9,699 bases of DNA from Akkermansiaceae bacterium (GTDB lineage: Bacteria; Verrucomicrobiota; Verrucomicrobiia; Verrucomicrobiales; Akkermansiaceae): NCBI GenBank assembly GCA_011524615.1, contig WTJZ01000301.1:2127-11825 (forward strand). Direction: 5' to 3'. Of the stretch, positions 6,410 through 9,699 are shown in pieces; position 1 is the first letter of the stretch, and the number at the start of each line of letters is the position of its first letter. The translations under genes were made by a program, and so were the position numbers. The notes beneath the pieces are model-generated. The model was not told the origin of the DNA. It did not search any database and was given only the letters and a program-made list of their open reading frames with translations.

Positions 6410-8311
6410 CTACTCACTTAGATTCTCCACCTGTTCGGTAGGCTCCAGGTTTAGGTATTCTGCAGCTCTTCTTGCAATATTAGCAAAGATCGGAGCGGCC
6501 AGGGTTCCTCCATACCGTTTCACTTCCTTAGTTTTAGGAGCATCTACTACGATATAGCACACAAATGCGGGCTTCTCCGCAGGCATCATCCCGCCAAAGG
6601 AGCAATAGACCACATTATTTTTAACATCATATCCCCAACTCTTTTTACCAGTTTCAGGGTCAATCTTCTCGACCGTCTTATAAGATGTTCCCGTCTTCCC
6701 GGCGACATTATAGCCGAGTACTCTCGCATTCTTAGCGGATCCTTCTTCTGTCACACTCACCATCGCACGCCTAAGAGACCTGGCAACATCAGCCTCCAGC
6801 ACTCTCCGCTCTTGCTCAGGACGATTCTCATCGATCACCTCTCCTTCATTAGAAATAATTGCCCTGACAACCGAGGGTCTCATCTTCACGCCATCGTTCG
6901 CTATCGCTGCATAAGCTAGGGCCATATGAAGAGGAGTAGTCGTAATCGCATAGCCAAAGGTAGAACTCGCAAAATCCTGTGGATAACGCCCCGGTAACCC
7001 TTTCGTCCTTACCTCCCCCTTCCAGCCGAGCCCCGTCGGAGTATTGAGCCCAAAGGCCTCCAAATACTCCCCATGCCTTCTACGACCAAGCTGCCTTCCG
7101 ACCTTATAGGTCCCGATATTGTTAGACTTAGCGAGAATCTGAGCGACCGAAAGCTTATCCTTAGGGTAGCTGTCTTTCACCGTGACATGATCATCCTTAT
7201 AGTACCCGTATTCACAATCGATCACCGTATTCGCAGTAACGAGCCGTTCATTCATGGCAGCCGCCATCGTGAGAACTTTGATCGTAGACCCTGGTTCTAG
7301 TGCAGTCTTTAGGATATAGTTACGACTCCCCTTAGCGACCCCTTCTCGGGTATTTAGGTTATAGTGTGGACGACTCACCATGGCCAAGATCTCACCAGTA
7401 TCAGGTTGCACCATGACGGCACACCCTTGCTCTGCCTCTGCGTAGGCCAATCCCTTATCCAGCTCCTCCTCTACAATGGCCTGCAGTGTCGTATCGATCG
7501 TTAACTGCACATTCAGCCCCTGCTCCGGCAGTGCTAACTCCTCTTCGTCCGTGTAGATCGATAAGTTATTGGGAGTACTCTTACGCTTGTGGAAGCCATC
7601 CTTACCTGTCAGGCTCTCATTATACCGCGCCTCTACCCCAGTCTCACCTTGATACCCCTTTGTATAACCGATGAGATGAGTAGCGAGCCAGGGCATAGGG
7701 TAATAGCGCGTCAATCGCTTTTCAAAGTTGATCCCATAGACTCGGTTCTCCTTGAGTAGAGCCTGCAGACGATCGGACTCTACTAGTCCTAGATCTTTAT
7801 ACAGCCTGATATACTTCTTCTTAGGATGATGGAGTAGAGCCGAGAGTTCCGCCTTATCCAGCTGCAATGGCTGAGCTAAGAGAGACACGATATAGGCATA
7901 ATGTTCTGTCACTAAGGTCGCCGGGAACTCATTATTCAATAACGAGAAGCGTTTATTAGAGAGTAATCGTCGACGCTCTTGATCAGAGGCCTGCCCCCAC
8001 TCGGGAGTATCCTTTAACCTCTTATACGCCACGCCCCAAGAAATCAGGTTCTCATCCTCCAGATGGTACTTATCCGCATAGATATTCGTCAGCGGGATAT
8101 TCATCACTAAAGGCTCCTCATTCCGGTCCACGATGAGCCCCCGGTTTGCGGGATACTGTATCGTCTTGTAATGCGATGTATGTTTCGCCCTTTCCGTTTG
8201 TTCCTTACGACTCAACCACTGAAGGTCGATCACTCGATAAGAGAGGATCGTCATCATCATCACTAGGATCCCTCCACAGACGAGAAAGCGGTCTTGTTTA
8301 ATCAGATTCAT
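6410..8311 (-). CDS. ftsI: Septal peptidoglycan transpeptidase, class B PBP (FtsI/PBP3)
   Basis: A 633-aa bitopic membrane protein that cross-links septal peptidoglycan during division. It has a short cytoplasmic start, one membrane segment (about 9-30) and a periplasmic pedestal opened by NRGLIVDRN (56-64). The transpeptidase domain has all three penicillin-binding motifs in order: STIK with nucleophile Ser342, SNN (396-398) and KTGT (539-542). TFGYAITTTPLHMALAYAAIANDG (451-474) is also typical. No PASTA repeats follow. The ATG overlaps the ftsL stop by one base (TAATG), with GGAGG ten bases upstream, so translation is probably coupled to ftsL. Position after rsmH and ftsL supports FtsI over a sporulation or elongation PBP. 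The usual next dcw gene, murE, does not follow; the next same-strand gene is the small basic protein. Confidence 0.95.
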   Translation of the reverse strand: MNLIKQDRFLVCGGILVMMMTILSYRVIDLQWLSRKEQTERAKHTSHYKTIQYPANRGLIVDRNEEPLVMNIPLTNIYADKYHLEDENLISWGVAYKRLKDTPEWGQASDQERRRLLSNKRFSLLNNEFPATLVTEHYAYIVSLLAQPLQLDKAELSALLHHPKKKYIRLYKDLGLVESDRLQALLKENRVYGINFEKRLTRYYPMPWLATHLIGYTKGYQGETGVEARYNESLTGKDGFHKRKSTPNNLSIYTDEEELALPEQGLNVQLTIDTTLQAIVEEELDKGLAYAEAEQGCAVMVQPDTGEILAMVSRPHYNLNTREGVAKGSRNYILKTALEPGSTIKVLTMAAAMNERLVTANTVIDCEYGYYKDDHVTVKDSYPKDKLSVAQILAKSNNIGTYKVGRQLGRRRHGEYLEAFGLNTPTGLGWKGEVRTKGLPGRYPQDFASSTFGYAITTTPLHMALAYAAIANDGVKMRPSVVRAIISNEGEVIDENRPEQERRVLEADVARSLRRAMVSVTEEGSAKNARVLGYNVAGKTGTSYKTVEKIDPETGKKSWGYDVKNNVVYCSFGGMMPAEKPAFVCYIVVDAPKTKEVKRYGGTLAAPIFANIARRAAEYLNLEPTEQVENLSE

Positions 8312-8326
8312 TAGCGGTTTTCCTCC
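8309..8326 (-). promoter_or_regulatory. ftsL/ftsI coupling site: Shine-Dalgarno and TAATG
   Basis: On the minus strand GGAGG (8322-8326) lies inside the last codons of the ftsL-like gene, ten bases before the ftsI ATG. The ftsL TAA and the ftsI ATG share an A. It is the only ordinary gene start in the window with a clear Shine-Dalgarno, and it fixes the ftsI start. Confidence 0.7.
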
Positions 8327-8622
8327 ATTGGGGCTGACTCTATCTCATGAATATCGTCATGTTTAACAGGTATTAAGGTCGTGTGCCCCTTCCGTATCTG
8401 CTCCTTTAGGATAAAGCGGTTATAACTATTCTGTAACTCAGCCTGATGCTGATTAAGGATATTCTTCTGGCTCTCTGTGCGCGCCTTAGTCTTATCGATC
8501 TCTCGTTGAATGTATGTCTGTTGATTCTTCAGTATAGCGAAATACACCCCAACCCCAATCAATCCAATAAAGACTAAGGAGTACAGCCCTACAGTGCATA
8601 TCTTATTCAACAAGACCTTCAT
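8311..8622 (-). CDS. ftsL: FtsL-like divisome membrane protein
   Basis: The product is 103 aa. It has a short basic N-terminus, one hydrophobic membrane segment (about 9-31), then a polar region rich in Gln, Lys and Glu (32-67) that looks like a coiled coil, and an acidic C-terminus. That layout and its place between rsmH and ftsI are typical of FtsL, which pairs with FtsB/DivIC and links FtsQ to the FtsW-FtsI synthase. Sequence conservation in this family is low, so the name rests on topology, size and position; I see no diagnostic motif. It starts 6 bp after the rsmH stop without a clear Shine-Dalgarno and ends overlapping the ftsI start, so all three are almost surely one transcript. Confidence 0.8.
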   Translation of the reverse strand: MKVLLNKICTVGLYSLVFIGLIGVGVYFAILKNQQTYIQREIDKTKARTESQKNILNQHQAELQNSYNRFILKEQIRKGHTTLIPVKHDDIHEIESAPMEENR

Positions 8623-8628
8623 AGCATA

Positions 8629-9579
8629 CTAGATGCGCTCTGCAACTCGGAGCTTAGCGGTTCTCGCTCTCACATTCCTCTCACACTCCTCCGCGTCCGC
8701 CATCAATGGCTTACGAGTGATGGCCTTAAGACAATAATCAGGATTAGGACGTGGCTCAGGCCATTCCGGACGATCAATCGTCTCTGCTGCATGCTGCGCG
8801 ATGAACCGTTTCACCAATCGATCCTCTAAGCTATGAAACGAAATCAAGGCCATACGACCACCTGGATTCAGTAAATCTAATGACTTCCTCATCAAGGTCT
8901 TAATCTCTCCTAACTCGTCATTCACCTCGACTCTCAGCGCCTGGAACACCCTAGTCGCTGGATGTATCTTCTCTCTCTTACCGATAATCTTGAGTATAAA
9001 GTCCGCCAACTCTAGCGTCGTGGCAAAGGACTTTTCTCCTCGGTCCTGCACAATGCAACGGGCAATCTTACTCGCAAACTTCTCCTCCCCATATTCTCGG
9101 AAGATGCGCTTCAACTCAGATTCGGAATACTCTTCCACCACATCCTGAGCCGTCATCGTCTGAGTCTGATTCATCCTCATATCCAATGGACCATTCCTCA
9201 TAAAGGAAAACCCTCTCTCCGCCTCATCCAACTGATGGGATGACACCCCAAAGTCAGCCAAAATCCCATCCACCTTTTCGATTCCTTGAGAGGCTAAGGC
9301 CTCATCAATATCTGAGAAGTTAGAATGTATATTACGATAGGCCTCTCCATATTTAGCGAGACGCTTAGACGTCTCCTGCAAGGCATCTAGATCCCTATCC
9401 AGAGCGATCACCTGATAGCCTGCCTTCAGTAGTAACTCTGAGTGCCCTCCTCCTCCCGCAGTAGCATCTACGATCAAGCCATTCCGCCCAGTGCGAAAGG
9501 CCTCCAACGTCTGCTGTGGCAACACTGGAATATGGTAGTCTGAGCCTCCATAATCGGAGGAAGGTGATTGTGAGCTCAT
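8629..9579 (-). CDS. rsmH: 16S rRNA (cytosine-1402-N4)-methyltransferase
   Basis: RsmH (MraW) uses S-adenosylmethionine to methylate N4 of C1402 in the ribosomal decoding centre. The protein is 316 aa, normal for the family. Motifs in order are HIPVL (16-20), the SAM loop DATAGGGGH (38-46), acidic D61 in DRD, DFGVSSHQLD (109-118), RGFSF (122-126), GPLDMRM (130-136), HPATRVFQALR (206-216), SFHSLEDR (247-254) and the C-terminal NVRARTAKLRVAER (302-315). The ATG at 9577-9579 is the only usual start codon after an in-frame TGA about 40 nt upstream and has no Shine-Dalgarno of its own. It overlaps, as ATGA, the stop of a tiny upstream frame. It is first of the rsmH-ftsL-ftsI set. No mraZ directly precedes it within the visible 120 bp. 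Confidence 0.97.
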   Translation of the reverse strand: MSSQSPSSDYGGSDYHIPVLPQQTLEAFRTGRNGLIVDATAGGGGHSELLLKAGYQVIALDRDLDALQETSKRLAKYGEAYRNIHSNFSDIDEALASQGIEKVDGILADFGVSSHQLDEAERGFSFMRNGPLDMRMNQTQTMTAQDVVEEYSESELKRIFREYGEEKFASKIARCIVQDRGEKSFATTLELADFILKIIGKREKIHPATRVFQALRVEVNDELGEIKTLMRKSLDLLNPGGRMALISFHSLEDRLVKRFIAQHAAETIDRPEWPEPRPNPDYCLKAITRKPLMADAEECERNVRARTAKLRVAERI

Positions 9580-9663
9580 AATTTCTGATTCACTACTCTC
9601 ATAGACTCTCTCTATCTGTCAATCCATTGCCTCCTAACACCTATTTTCATCACAACTCCTCCC
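9576..9663 (-). promoter_or_regulatory. Leader with overlapping mini-ORFs upstream of rsmH
   Basis: On the minus strand a strong Shine-Dalgarno, GGGAGGAG (9656-9663), sits five bases before an ATG (9650) opening a 12-codon frame, MKIGVRRQWIDR, that stops at 9612. Inside it a second one, AGGAGG (9630-9635), is seven bases before a TTG (9622) opening MTDRESL, which ends at 9599. That stop overlaps (ATGA) an ATG at 9602 opening MRVVNQKL, whose own TGA overlaps the rsmH ATG. rsmH lacks its own Shine-Dalgarno, so ribosomes may reach it by re-initiation along this chain. That is inference; some short frames are expected by chance. Confidence 0.4.
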
Positions 9664-9676
9664 GAAAACCACTAAA

Positions 9677-9682
9677 AATATA
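9677..9682 (-). promoter_or_regulatory. Possible -10 box for the rsmH operon
   Basis: TATATT on the minus strand matches the sigma-70 -10 consensus in five of six positions, in a very AT-rich stretch. Transcription would begin just ahead of the Shine-Dalgarno at 9656-9663. A -35 box at normal spacing would fall beyond the window edge and cannot be checked. Confidence 0.25.
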
Positions 9683-9699
9683 AAACTCAAGAAAAATAG

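Overview
This window holds seven confident protein genes, plus one small gene of unknown function, on both strands of a bacterial chromosome of middling GC. The housekeeping genes (carB, moaE, ftsI, an ftsL-like gene, rsmH) show it is a chromosome rather than a plasmid or phage. Two secreted GQSN-type (SASA/CE6-like) esterases, a dcw cluster reduced to rsmH-ftsL-ftsI, and many starts without a Shine-Dalgarno sequence fit a glycan-degrading member of the Planctomycetota/Verrucomicrobiota group. I lean to Verrucomicrobiota, but that is an inference from protein style and gene order, not a phylogenetic result.

Layout, left to right. At 1-125 is the 3' flank of carB with a good intrinsic terminator. 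Full-length carB fills 126-3320 on the minus strand. A divergent intergenic region of about 130 bp follows. Two tandem plus-strand paralogs (about 3453-4379 and 4550-5449) encode secreted SGNH/SASA-type carbohydrate esterases, separated by about 170 bp that contain a possible promoter and a short leader element also present before the first copy. A stem-loop lies where the second esterase converges with minus-strand moaE (5485-5928). Upstream of moaE is a strong minus-strand terminator (6004-6040) that ends a small basic protein gene (6073-6246). The remaining 3.3 kb is a minus-strand operon, rsmH then ftsL-like then ftsI, with a 6-bp gap and a TAATG overlap. The last 120 bp, upstream of rsmH, hold no ordinary gene but do hold two strong Shine-Dalgarno sequences serving very short overlapping reading frames. 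No stretch over 300 bp lacks a gene. I saw no tRNA, rRNA, CRISPR array, insertion sequence or phage gene.

How the genes work together. rsmH, ftsL and ftsI form the classic start of the division and cell-wall (dcw) cluster: a 16S rRNA methyltransferase, a divisome membrane scaffold protein and the septal transpeptidase. carB makes carbamoyl phosphate for pyrimidines and arginine. moaE is the large subunit of molybdopterin synthase. These are separate core pathways that happen to be adjacent. The esterase pair is the accessory component and probably removes acetyl groups from external polysaccharide. Nothing here amounts to a clear new multi-gene system. The best leads are the mini-ORF chain before rsmH, the esterase pair with its shared leader, and the uncharacterised basic small protein.
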